32,844 bases of DNA from Bacteroidota bacterium. GTDB lineage: Bacteria > Bacteroidota > Bacteroidia > Chitinophagales > Chitinophagaceae. The stretch spans positions 1-32,844 of the forward strand of contig JAEZAM010000131.1 of NCBI GenBank assembly GCA_023430465.1, written 5' to 3'. Numbering within the stretch: position 1 is the stretch's first letter; each line of letters opens with the position of its first letter. The position numbers were made by a program, and so were the translations under genes. Of this stretch, positions 8,144 through 16,431 are shown one piece after another. The notes under the pieces are model-generated. The model did not search any database. It was not told the DNA's origin and saw nothing but the letters and a program-made list of their open reading frames with translations.

Positions 8144-8371
8144 TCAATCGCCGAATGCACCTGCCCTTTTCAAAGACTCTACAGCATTTACCAGGTAAAC
8201 AGGAGGGGCATTCCAGTTGATGGCTATCTCATTGGAAGCATAGGAACAGAAATGGTCGGTGAAGGCCGTTTCTGTTTCCTTAAATGGATAGATACATTTA
8301 TCCTGCATGCCTCTGTTGGTCCGCCCACCAACAAACCCAGGATTTTTCGCATAATCAAATATAGTCTTCAA
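8144..8371 (-). pseudogene. GH9 cellulase C-terminal remnant
   Basis: 75-residue frame that matches only the last part of family GH9 endoglucanases. It holds the complete second GH9 signature: F-T-D-x4-Y-x3-E-x-A-x3-N-A within FTDHFCSYASNEIAINWNA, preceded by GGRTNRGMQDK, equivalent to the usual GGPNxGQQD. A full GH9 enzyme has over 400 residues, so at least four fifths of it is gone, including the first signature and the signal peptide. An in-frame TAG lies just upstream of the TTG that could start it, and the DNA beyond is the promoter of the next, divergent gene. It ends 6 bases from the arsM stop. Most likely a dead fragment left by a deletion. Confidence 0.75.
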
Positions 8372-8420
8372 AGACTATCGCGCTGAGAATGGAAGTCCCG
8401 CGACAATTTTTAAAAAAGAG

Positions 8421-8450
8421 TTTGCTAAATCGTTTTAATTGTTAAATTTG
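8421..8450 (+). promoter_or_regulatory. Promoter of the mannan locus, with embedded operator
   Basis: TTTG at 8421-8424, 18 bases, then TAAATTTG at 8443-8450: a full match to the Bacteroidota consensus (TTTG, about 19 bases, TAnnTTTG). The start codon at 8494 is about 44 bases further on. The palindrome-like TAAATCGTTTTA at 8426-8437 sits between the two boxes, where a bound repressor would block polymerase. GTTAAAT/ATTTAAC arms (8441-8457) surround the -7 box. Confidence 0.75.
8426..8437. promoter_or_regulatory. Candidate LacI-type operator, site 1
   Basis: TAAATCGTTTTA, one base different from the perfect palindrome TAAATCGATTTA at 10997-11008, and likewise preceded by TGC. The central CG is typical of LacI/GalR operators. 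The LacI gene at the end of this locus (16432-17475) is the most likely ligand; this is inference. Confidence 0.55.
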
Positions 8451-8493
8451 ATTTAACAACATTGTCTGCTTCCTATTAACGATCATTCTTGCT

Positions 8494-10938
8494 ATGAAAA
8501 AATTGACTGCCCTCGGTTGCGTGTTTCTTATCTGTTTTTGTGTTACCGCACAAGTGAAACGTGCGCCTTCTTACCCGCTCATTACGCACGATACGTATTT
8601 CAGCATCTGGTCGAATTCAGATCAATTGAATCAGTCCGTAACCAAACACTGGACGGGCGCAGATCATTCCCTTACCGGGTATGTAGTGATTGGCGATACG
8701 GCCTGGCGCTTTCTGGGTGAAATGTCAAAGCGATATAAATCCATTCTTCCCGCTGCTGACGAACAGGATTACCAGTCGAGATATACGGAGTCCAAACCCG
8801 CAGGCGACTGGATGAAGCAGGGGTTCAATGATGCCGCGTGGCACCAGGCTGCTGCCCCCTTTGGCAATGAGGGTCCGTTTAAAACAAAATGGTCGACCAA
8901 TGATATCTGGACCCGTCGTACATTCAAGACGCCGGGCAAATCGGAAAGACCGCTCTATCTTAAACTTCGTCATGATGACAATATTGAAGTATACCTGAAT
9001 GGTATGCTTATCTATGAAACCAAAGGATGGACGCACAAATATCTTTACATCCCCATTTCTAAAACTGTATCCCTGGCGGGTGCCGGAGCAGAGAATGTAC
9101 TGGCGATCCATACAGCCAACACGGCGGGCGGACAGTTCATCGATGCCGGCATCGTGGAAGAGTTCCAGGAAACTACAGACCGGCTGGTCGTTCCCGCCAC
9201 GCAGACCAGCGTTAATGTAACTGCAACGCAAACACATTATGAGTTCACCTGTGGTAACACGGGTTTGAAGCTGACTTTCACATCTCCCCTACTGATGAAC
9301 GATCTTGACCTTTTTGCAAGACCTGTTTCTTATGTTACGGCGGAGCTCCGTTCGCTTGATGGAAAGCAACGTAATGCCAGGGTTTATTTCTCTGCATCTT
9401 CTGATCTTGCTGTGAATGAAAGGGGCCAGGAAGTGACAGCATCGCAGGTTACTGCAAATGGCTTGAAGGCACTTCGGGTCGGAACTGTGGAGCAGCCTGT
9501 TTTGCAGAAAAAAGGCGATGATCTCCGCATCGACTGGGGATGGCTTTATGTTGCAATACCTCAATCATCCAACGCTGTTCAATATATTAACAGCGGATCG
9601 CAGGACATGTGGAGTGCAACGGGCAAAGCTGCTTCTGCGAAGGGACGTGGCCTGCAGCTTACCACAGTGCTTAATTTCCCGAAAGTCTCGTCCCGTCCCG
9701 TCTCCAGCTACATCATGTTGGGATACGATGACGTTTATGCGGTTCAGTATTTTGGACAAAATCTTAAATCATGGTGGAAGCTGAAACCCGGTGCATCCAT
9801 CGAAAAAGAGCTGTCCGCAGCCGCGCGGGGATATACGTCAATCATGGCCCGCAGCAATGCGTTTGATAAAAAACTTTATTCAGATGCAATGGCAAGCGGA
9901 GGAAAAGAATACGCAGATCTTTGTGTACTTGGCTACCGTCAAAGCATCGCTGCACATAAACTAACCCGGTCACCCAAAGGAGAGATATTATTCCTGTCAA
10001 AAGAGAATTTCAGTAACGGATCCATCAATACTGTAGATGTCACCTATCCTTCTGCACCACTCTACCTTATCTATAACCCCGACCTGCTGAAGGGAATGTT
10101 GAATGGCATTTTTGAATACAGTGAGAGCGGAAGATGGACAAAGCCCTATGCTGCCCATGATATCGGCACTTACCCGATCGGCAATGGACAGACCTATGGC
10201 GAGGACATGCCGGTAGAGGAATCAGGCAACATGATCATCCTGGCGGGAGCGATCACAAAGGCGGAGAACAACGCACAGTATGCAAAAAAGCACTGGGCTA
10301 CCATGACAACCTGGGTCAACTACCTCGTTCGGGAAGGGTTTGACCCGGCCAACCAGTTGTGCACCGACGATTTCGCCGGCCACCTTGCCCGCAATGCCAA
10401 CCTCTCGGTCAAAGCGATCGTAGCCATCGGCACGTATGGTATGATGGCACAGAAACTCAATCAGCCGGATACCGCAAAGAAATACCTGGGCATAGCCCGG
10501 GACATGGCAAGGCGCTGGATGCAACTTGCCGATGATGGTGATCACTACGCGCTCACCTTTAACGATAAAAATACCTGGAGCCAGAAATACAATCTTGTTT
10601 GGGATAAATTGCTTGCCCTGGAAATATTTCCGCAGGAAGTATACAGCAAAGAGCTTGCTTACTACCTGACCAAACAAAATGAATACGGACTGCCGCTCGA
10701 CAGCCGGAAAGAATACACAAAATCAGACTGGATCATCTGGACCGCCACCCTCTCCGATGACCAGCAGGTGTTTGGACAACTGGTAAAACCGGTACACAAA
10801 TTTGCCTCGACCACCCGGCAACGTGTACCATTGAGCGACTGGCACGAAACAAAATCCGGTGATAAAGTCGGATTCCAGGCGCGTAGTGTTGTGGGAGGTT
10901 ATTTCATTCGTTTGCTCGAATCCAGATGGAAGAAATAA
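8494..10938 (+). CDS. DUF4965/DUF5127 (GtaA-like) secreted protein
   Basis: 814-aa exported protein; residues 1-20 are a signal peptide ending in VTAQ. The N-terminal half (about 22-330) has the DUF4964/DUF5127 opening RAPSYPLITHDTYFSIWS, interrupted by a jelly-roll segment (about 105-225; WMKQGFNDAAWHQ, DIWTRRTF, VYLNGMLIY) of the kind seen in beta-galactosidases. The C-terminal half (about 440-814) is the DUF4965/DUF1793 alpha-alpha barrel with DIGTYPIGNG, MPVEESGNMIILA and SDWHETKSG. Fungal homologues are called glutaminase A, but for Bacteroidota this activity is not established, and the setting among mannosidases suggests a role in glycan or glycopeptide breakdown. First gene of the locus, with a good promoter upstream. 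Confidence 0.85.
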   Translation: MKKLTALGCVFLICFCVTAQVKRAPSYPLITHDTYFSIWSNSDQLNQSVTKHWTGADHSLTGYVVIGDTAWRFLGEMSKRYKSILPAADEQDYQSRYTESKPAGDWMKQGFNDAAWHQAAAPFGNEGPFKTKWSTNDIWTRRTFKTPGKSERPLYLKLRHDDNIEVYLNGMLIYETKGWTHKYLYIPISKTVSLAGAGAENVLAIHTANTAGGQFIDAGIVEEFQETTDRLVVPATQTSVNVTATQTHYEFTCGNTGLKLTFTSPLLMNDLDLFARPVSYVTAELRSLDGKQRNARVYFSASSDLAVNERGQEVTASQVTANGLKALRVGTVEQPVLQKKGDDLRIDWGWLYVAIPQSSNAVQYINSGSQDMWSATGKAASAKGRGLQLTTVLNFPKVSSRPVSSYIMLGYDDVYAVQYFGQNLKSWWKLKPGASIEKELSAAARGYTSIMARSNAFDKKLYSDAMASGGKEYADLCVLGYRQSIAAHKLTRSPKGEILFLSKENFSNGSINTVDVTYPSAPLYLIYNPDLLKGMLNGIFEYSESGRWTKPYAAHDIGTYPIGNGQTYGEDMPVEESGNMIILAGAITKAENNAQYAKKHWATMTTWVNYLVREGFDPANQLCTDDFAGHLARNANLSVKAIVAIGTYGMMAQKLNQPDTAKKYLGIARDMARRWMQLADDGDHYALTFNDKNTWSQKYNLVWDKLLALEIFPQEVYSKELAYYLTKQNEYGLPLDSRKEYTKSDWIIWTATLSDDQQVFGQLVKPVHKFASTTRQRVPLSDWHETKSGDKVGFQARSVVGGYFIRLLESRWKK

Positions 10939-10996
10939 GGTGACTTAGCGGGGGTTTCAACCCGGATTTGTGCAATGTTTTTTTGTCTTTTTCTGC

Positions 10997-11008
10997 TAAA
11001 TCGATTTA
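10997..11008. promoter_or_regulatory. Candidate LacI-type operator, site 2
   Basis: TAAATCGATTTA, a perfect 12-bp palindrome with central CG, 26 bases before the ATG of the broken SusC gene. It shares 11 of 12 bases with site 1 at 8426. No convincing TAnnTTTG box was found beside it. Confidence 0.55.
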
Positions 11009-11034
11009 TAAAAATCTACAATCAACTCAACAAC

Positions 11035-11390
11035 ATGCAAGAACGACTGCTGCCCCTGAACTTGAGAGACCGTGATCAGCGATCACCCGGGCTCTCCGGC
11101 CAGCCACAGGCTGGCCCCGCCCTCGCCACGGGTTATGCTCCCGTGATTTCTTCCAGTCCTGAACGGGCTGATGATGTGTCCGACATCCGCAAAATCGTGT
11201 CCACTTCCCTCTCGCGGGTACCTGGCCGATTTTTTAAACCAATTACGCTATTGCTATTCTTCCTGTCACTCGCATCCCTTCTCCATGCTCAGGGTCGCGT
11301 TGTTACAGGCACGGTAGCGGATGCCAACGGTGCGCCACTGGGTGGAGTGAGCGTCATCATCAAAGGAAGCACCTCTGGTACTACTACCGC
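11035..11390 (+). pseudogene. SusC-type TonB-dependent receptor, 5' remnant
   Basis: The first 118 or so codons of a SusC/RagA-like receptor. A polar N-terminal extension (about 65 residues from the ATG at 11035) precedes a hydrophobic signal segment (PITLLLFFLSLASLLHA) and the opening of a carboxypeptidase-regulatory-like domain (GRVVTGTVADANGAPLGGVSVIIKG). After SGTTTASG the sequence changes abruptly to GH92 sequence in another frame, and the SusC frame ends at a stop at 11422-11424. A complete SusC has about 1000 residues, so the plug, barrel and TonB box are missing, as is any SusD partner. The in-frame ATG at 10975 is less likely. It cannot make a working receptor. Confidence 0.8.
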
Positions 11391-12632
11391 TTCTGGGATA
11401 CGTTCCGTGGACAGTTTCCCTTAAATACAATCCTGTATCCCACCATGCATGGCCGGTATATGCAGGCCCTGCTTGCAGCAAAGGAACAATGCGGCTGGTT
11501 ACCTTCCTGGTCGTTCCCGGGCGAGGCGGGCAGTATGATCGGCAATCACGCGATCTCACTCCTCACAGATGCGTGGGTGAAGGGCATCAGGACCTTCGAC
11601 CCGAAAGAAGCATTGGCTGCCTATCACCACGAAGCCACCAACAAAGGGCCGTGGGGACCAGCCAACGGTCGTGATGGCTGGAAAGAATACTACCAGCTTG
11701 GCTTTGTACCCTATCCAAACTACCGCGAAGCCACTGCCAAAACACTTGAATACGCTTATGATGATTTCTGCGGATTCGCACTCGCTGATGCTACAGGCAA
11801 CGATTTTTACCGGCAATTGTTTGAACGGCAAATGTTCAACTACCGCAACGTGTACGATAGTGCGACAAGATTCATGCGCGGCAGACAAGCGAATGGCGAA
11901 TGGGTACCTGGATTTGACCCCATTGAATGGGGCGGGCCATTCACAGAGGGCAATGCATGGCATTGGCAATGGTCTGTATTTCATGATATCAAAGGCCTCG
12001 TCAAACTGATGGGAGGTGACGCCAACTTTATTGCCAAACTGGACTCTGTATTCTCCGAACCAAATACCTTCAAGGTGGGTACATATGGTGGACCTATACA
12101 TGAAATGACGGAAATGGTGATGGCGAACATGGGTCAGTATGCACACGGCAACCAACCCATTCAGCACATGATCTATCTCTACAACTACGGTGGACAGCCG
12201 TGGAAAGCGCAATACCACGCCAGGAATGTGATGGCAAAATTGTATAACTCCACGGAAGATGGCTACCCGGGCGATGAAGACCAGGGTCAAACCTCATCGT
12301 GGTATGTACTGAGTGCAATGGGATTTTACAGCGTGTGCCCGGGCACTGATCAATATGTGATCGGAAGTCCAAAATTTCCAAAAGCCACTATTACGCTGGA
12401 AGATGGCAGTAAATTCGTCATCCGCGCAGAAGGAAATGACAGTACCAATGTCTACATCCAGTCTGCCAGCATGAATGGACAACCTTATACAAAAACATAT
12501 ATCCGGCACAGTGATATAAAAAAAGACGGAGTATTGCAGTTCAGAATGTCCTCAACTCCGTCCAAAAACTGGGGAACCGGTGCAGACGACCGGCCATATT
12601 CTGTATCTGACAACCCGAAATATATAAAGTGA
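11391..12632 (+). pseudogene. GH92 alpha-mannosidase, 5'-truncated
   Basis: GH92 sequence begins abruptly at FWDTFR (codons from 11391) and runs to the TGA at 12630-12632. Against the intact GH92 at 14076-16370, the missing part is the N-terminal 350 or so residues, including the signal peptide and beta-sandwich domain. The catalytic-domain motifs remain: GPIHEMTEMVMANMGQYAHG near 12090-12145, and GDEDQGQTSSWYVLSAMGF near 12270-12325, with the Asp pair that serves as base in this family. An internal ATG at 11445 could start a 395-aa product, but without a signal peptide or substrate-binding N-domain it is unlikely to be active. Its TGA overlaps the start of the GH125 gene. Confidence 0.85.
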
Positions 12633-14050
12633 TGAAAAGAAGAACATTTGTACAGACCACTGGCTTGCTTGGCGCAGGCATGTTGCTTAACCGGTTTTCA
12701 TTTGCGCAGCAAAAACCCGGCTTCCCTGTTGTGCGCGTGGCCGCTGACAAACGCCATTTCTCCAGCAAGGTGATAGAAGAAGCTATCGCAACCTTTGGCA
12801 AAAATGTAAAGAACCAAGAAATAGCATGGCTATTTGGTAATTGTTTCCCTAACACACTTGATACCACGGTGACCCATACCACCATCGACGGGCAACCCGA
12901 TACCTATGTGATCACTGGTGATATCGATGCAATGTGGATGAGAGACAGTACGGCACAGGTCTGGCCTTACCTGGCTTTTGTGAACAAGGATGAGTCATTG
13001 AAAAAACTGGTGGCTGGCGTCATTAACCGCCAGGCCCGATATATTCTGAAGGATCCCTACGCCAATGCATTCTACAATGATGAAAACAAACAGGGCGAAT
13101 GGAAGACCGATCATACCGACATGAAACCCGGTGTGCACGAACGGAAATGGGAAATAGACTCGCTCTGCTATCCTATCCGGCTTGCCTGGCATTACTGGAA
13201 AACAACCGGTGACCTGTCAGTATTCACGCCAGCCTGGAAAGAAGCTGCCAGCGCCGTACTGAAAGTTTTCCGCGAGCAACAACGCAAGACCTCCGATGGG
13301 CCATATAAATTCCAACGTACCACGCCGCATGCCACCGACACATTATCGATGAGTGGGTACGGCAACCCTGTCAACCCTGTAGGCCTGATCTGCTCTTCCT
13401 TCCGGCCGAGTGATGATGCAACGGTGTACTCGTTCCTCGTCCCGTCCAACTTTTTTGCAGTAAAAAGCCTCGTACAATGCGCAGAGATCTGCAATAAAAT
13501 TTACAAGGACAACAAAATGGCCAATGACATGACAGCGCTGGCCAATGAGGTAAAGCAGGCCCTGGCAAAACATGCTGTTGTAAATCATCCTATACACGGT
13601 AAGGTCTATGCTTATGAGGTGGATGGATTCGGGAATGCCTACCTGATGGACGACGCAAACATCCCCAGTCTCCTGGCCATGCCTTACCTGGATACCGTTC
13701 CGGCCGCTGACCCGGTTTATATCAATACAAGGAAACTGGTATTGTCAAAGACAAATCCATTTTTCTACAGCGGTACAGCCGCATCGGGTATCGGCGGCCC
13801 TCACGTGGGCAAGGATATGATCTGGCCCATGGCGATTATCATTCGCGGGATGACCAGCCGCAATGACCGTGAGATCGCGGATTGCATCGAGACCCTACGC
13901 AAAACACATGCAGGTACGGGCTTTATGCATGAATCATTTCATAAAGACAACCCGGCGAAATTCACCCGGTCATGGTTTGCCTGGGCAAACACCCTCTTCG
14001 GTGAGTTTCTATGGAAAGTATATACAGAAAGACCACATTTGCTAAAATAA
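12632..14050 (+). CDS. GH125 exo-alpha-1,6-mannosidase
   Basis: 472-aa enzyme of the GH125 family (formerly DUF1237), which removes alpha-1,6-linked mannose from mannans and N-glycans with inversion. The N-terminus MKRRTFVQTTGLLGAGM has a twin-arginine-type signal, so folded export is likely. Family blocks are clear: TYVITGDIDAMWMRDSTAQVWPYL near residues 90-115, ERKWEIDSLCYPIRLAWHYWK near 170-190, and GPHVGKDMIWPMAII near 390-405. The ATG at 12632 overlaps the TGA of the truncated GH92 (TGATG), so the two were one operon; a GTG 3 bases earlier is possible. The pairing with GH92 points to alpha-mannan or N-glycan as substrate. Confidence 0.92.
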   Translation: MKRRTFVQTTGLLGAGMLLNRFSFAQQKPGFPVVRVAADKRHFSSKVIEEAIATFGKNVKNQEIAWLFGNCFPNTLDTTVTHTTIDGQPDTYVITGDIDAMWMRDSTAQVWPYLAFVNKDESLKKLVAGVINRQARYILKDPYANAFYNDENKQGEWKTDHTDMKPGVHERKWEIDSLCYPIRLAWHYWKTTGDLSVFTPAWKEAASAVLKVFREQQRKTSDGPYKFQRTTPHATDTLSMSGYGNPVNPVGLICSSFRPSDDATVYSFLVPSNFFAVKSLVQCAEICNKIYKDNKMANDMTALANEVKQALAKHAVVNHPIHGKVYAYEVDGFGNAYLMDDANIPSLLAMPYLDTVPAADPVYINTRKLVLSKTNPFFYSGTAASGIGGPHVGKDMIWPMAIIIRGMTSRNDREIADCIETLRKTHAGTGFMHESFHKDNPAKFTRSWFAWANTLFGEFLWKVYTERPHLLK

Positions 14051-14075
14051 GACGAACTCAAACCGCAACACTATT

Positions 14076-16370
14076 ATGAAACACATACTCCTGGCCCTGG
14101 CCATCAGCGCTGCATCACTTACGCAGGCACAGATGGTAGATAAGGTTACTGATCCCGTTGAATGGGTTAACCCACTGATGGGCACACTTTCAAAGCCAAG
14201 TCTTTCTAACGGAAATACCTACCCTGCGATCGGCGTGCCCTGGGGAATGAACCTCTGGAGCCCCCAGACCGGTAACATGGGCGACGGCTGGATGTATCGC
14301 TATGATGCCGATCACATCCGGGGATTTAAGCAAACCCATCAACCCTCTCCGTGGATGAACGATTATGGCCAGTTCTCTATCATGCCCGTGACCGGAAAGG
14401 CAAAGTTCACGCAGGAAGAACGGGCAAGCTGGTTCTCGCATAAGGCAGAAGTATCGAAACCATACTACTACAGTGTGTACCTCGCCGATGCAGATGTAAC
14501 CACGGAACTGACGCCAACGGAACGTGCCGCACAGTTTCGCTTTACCTTCCCGGATTCCGACAGCTCCTTCCTCGTAGTGGATGCATTTGACAAAGGATCA
14601 TATATCAAGGTCATTCCGGGCGAAAGAAAGATCATAGGCTATTCTACCAAATACAGCCGTGGACCACTGCCAAATTTCAAAAATTACTTTGTCATTTATC
14701 TTGATAAGGCGTTTTCCGTAGCCTATACCTGGCGCGGGAAAACAGCCGTTAAAGATTCTCTTGAAATGACCGCTGACCACAGTGGCGCGATCGTAGGATT
14801 TCGGACAAAGAAAGGAGAAAAGGTGAATGCCCGGATTGCCACCTCCTTCATCAGCTTCGAACAGGCTGAGTTGAATCTTCGGCGTGAACTGGCTGGTGAC
14901 AGCTTTGAACAAACATCCGCTAAAGCTAAAAAAGCATGGAACGATAAATTGAGCCGCATCAGTGTGGAAGGTGGTACCATTGACCAGGTCAGGACATTTT
15001 ATTCCTGTCTTTACCGTACGTTGTTTTTCCCCAACAAACTATACGAGATCGATGCAAGCAACAAGATCGTTCACTGGAGCCCCTACAATGGCAAGATCCT
15101 CCCGGGCTACATGTTTGCGGGCACCGGATTCTGGGATACCTTTCGCGCCTTATATCCTTTCCTGAACCTGGCTTACCCTTCTATCAACAAGGAGATGCAG
15201 GAGGGACTGATCAATGATTACAAAGAAGGCGGCTGGCTGCCCGAATGGTCAAGTCCCGGCTATGCAAATATCATGATCGGAAATAACTCGGCATCCGTTG
15301 TGGCTGATGCCTATGTAAAAGGGTTACGCGGGTACGACATCAACACTCTATACGAAGCCCTGCTGCACGGTGCGAACAATGAAGGACCGATGACCGCCGT
15401 CGGCCGGGCAGGTGTTAAGTATTACAATGAACTTGGCTATGTGCCTTATGATGTAAATATCAATGAGAATGCGGCCCGCACCCTGGAGTATGCGTATGAC
15501 GACTTTACTATTTATCAATTGGGAAAAATGCTGAAGCGCCCTGCTGACGAACTTGCCCTGTACAGGAAGCGAAGTCAGAATTATAAAAACCTGTTTGATC
15601 CGTCTACCGGGCTGATGCGTGGCAAGAATAAAGATGGCAGTTTTCAATCACCCTTTAACCCATTCAAATGGGGCGATGCGTTCACCGAGGGGAATAGCTG
15701 GCATTACTCCTGGTCCGTGTTCCACGATGTGCAGGGCCTGATCGATCTGTCGGGAGGACGGAAGGCGTTTGTAAACAAACTTGATTCTGTATTTCTGCTG
15801 CCACCAATTTTTGATGAAAGCTACTACCGCAGTGTGATACACGAGATCCGCGAAATGCAGATAGCCAACATGGGGCAGTATGCACATGGCAATCAACCTA
15901 TCCAGCACATGATCTACCTCTATAATTATGCGGGTGAACCATGGAAGACGCAGCATTGGGTGAGGGAAACGATGAACCGTATGTACATGGCCACGCCTGA
16001 TGGGTATTGCGGTGATGAAGACAATGGACAGACCTCAGCATGGTATGTATTTTCCGCGATGGGCTTCTACCCCGTTACACCGGCAACCGATCAGTATGTG
16101 CTTGGAGCACCGTTGTTCAAAAAGGTAACGTTGAAACTGGAAAATGGCAGGAACGTGGTGATATCGGCACCTGCGAATAGCGACAAGAACAGGTATGTAA
16201 AATCAGTAACACTGAACGGCAAGCCTGTCAGCGCTACCTGGATCAGCCACTCGGGTCTGCAAAAGGGCGGCACCCTGCAATTCGGCATGGTTCCCAATCC
16301 GGACAAGACCAGGGGCATAAAACCCGCCGATGTACCTTATTCGTTAACAAATGATAAAACAGTACAATAA
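14076..16370 (+). CDS. GH92 alpha-mannosidase (intact)
   Basis: 764-aa calcium-dependent exo-alpha-mannosidase with a signal peptide (residues 1-19, cleavage after TQAQ or nearby). The N-terminal beta-sandwich begins at VNPLMGT and contains NGNTYPAIGVPWGMNLW; the helical catalytic domain follows from about residue 320. GTGFWDTFRALYPF, VIHEIREMQIANMGQYAHGN and GYCGDEDNGQTSAWYVFSAMGFYP carry the general acid Glu and the Asp pair of the family. Linkage preference (1,2 / 1,3 / 1,4) cannot be read with confidence. It follows the GH125 gene by 25 bases. It is a paralog of the truncated GH92 two genes upstream, and the two copies differ enough that they were probably distinct enzymes. Confidence 0.95.
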   Translation: MKHILLALAISAASLTQAQMVDKVTDPVEWVNPLMGTLSKPSLSNGNTYPAIGVPWGMNLWSPQTGNMGDGWMYRYDADHIRGFKQTHQPSPWMNDYGQFSIMPVTGKAKFTQEERASWFSHKAEVSKPYYYSVYLADADVTTELTPTERAAQFRFTFPDSDSSFLVVDAFDKGSYIKVIPGERKIIGYSTKYSRGPLPNFKNYFVIYLDKAFSVAYTWRGKTAVKDSLEMTADHSGAIVGFRTKKGEKVNARIATSFISFEQAELNLRRELAGDSFEQTSAKAKKAWNDKLSRISVEGGTIDQVRTFYSCLYRTLFFPNKLYEIDASNKIVHWSPYNGKILPGYMFAGTGFWDTFRALYPFLNLAYPSINKEMQEGLINDYKEGGWLPEWSSPGYANIMIGNNSASVVADAYVKGLRGYDINTLYEALLHGANNEGPMTAVGRAGVKYYNELGYVPYDVNINENAARTLEYAYDDFTIYQLGKMLKRPADELALYRKRSQNYKNLFDPSTGLMRGKNKDGSFQSPFNPFKWGDAFTEGNSWHYSWSVFHDVQGLIDLSGGRKAFVNKLDSVFLLPPIFDESYYRSVIHEIREMQIANMGQYAHGNQPIQHMIYLYNYAGEPWKTQHWVRETMNRMYMATPDGYCGDEDNGQTSAWYVFSAMGFYPVTPATDQYVLGAPLFKKVTLKLENGRNVVISAPANSDKNRYVKSVTLNGKPVSATWISHSGLQKGGTLQFGMVPNPDKTRGIKPADVPYSLTNDKTVQ

Positions 16371-16431
16371 AGAGTTGGCCGAAAGCTTCTGAATTGAAGG
16401 GGAAATATCTATTGTTGTACCTGTTAAAAAT

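Noticed and set aside
8144..8371. Independent small gene
   Set aside because: Nearly all of its length matches the GH9 C-terminus, and no promoter or ribosome-binding site points to it.
10945..10985. GGGTT/AACCC repeat with T-tract after the DUF4965 gene as a terminator
   Set aside because: The stem is only 4-5 bp with almost no loop, and the T-run is 20 bases away.
13192..13597. Minus-strand frames inside the GH125 gene
   Set aside because: Shadows of a well-supported enzyme gene, without family motifs.
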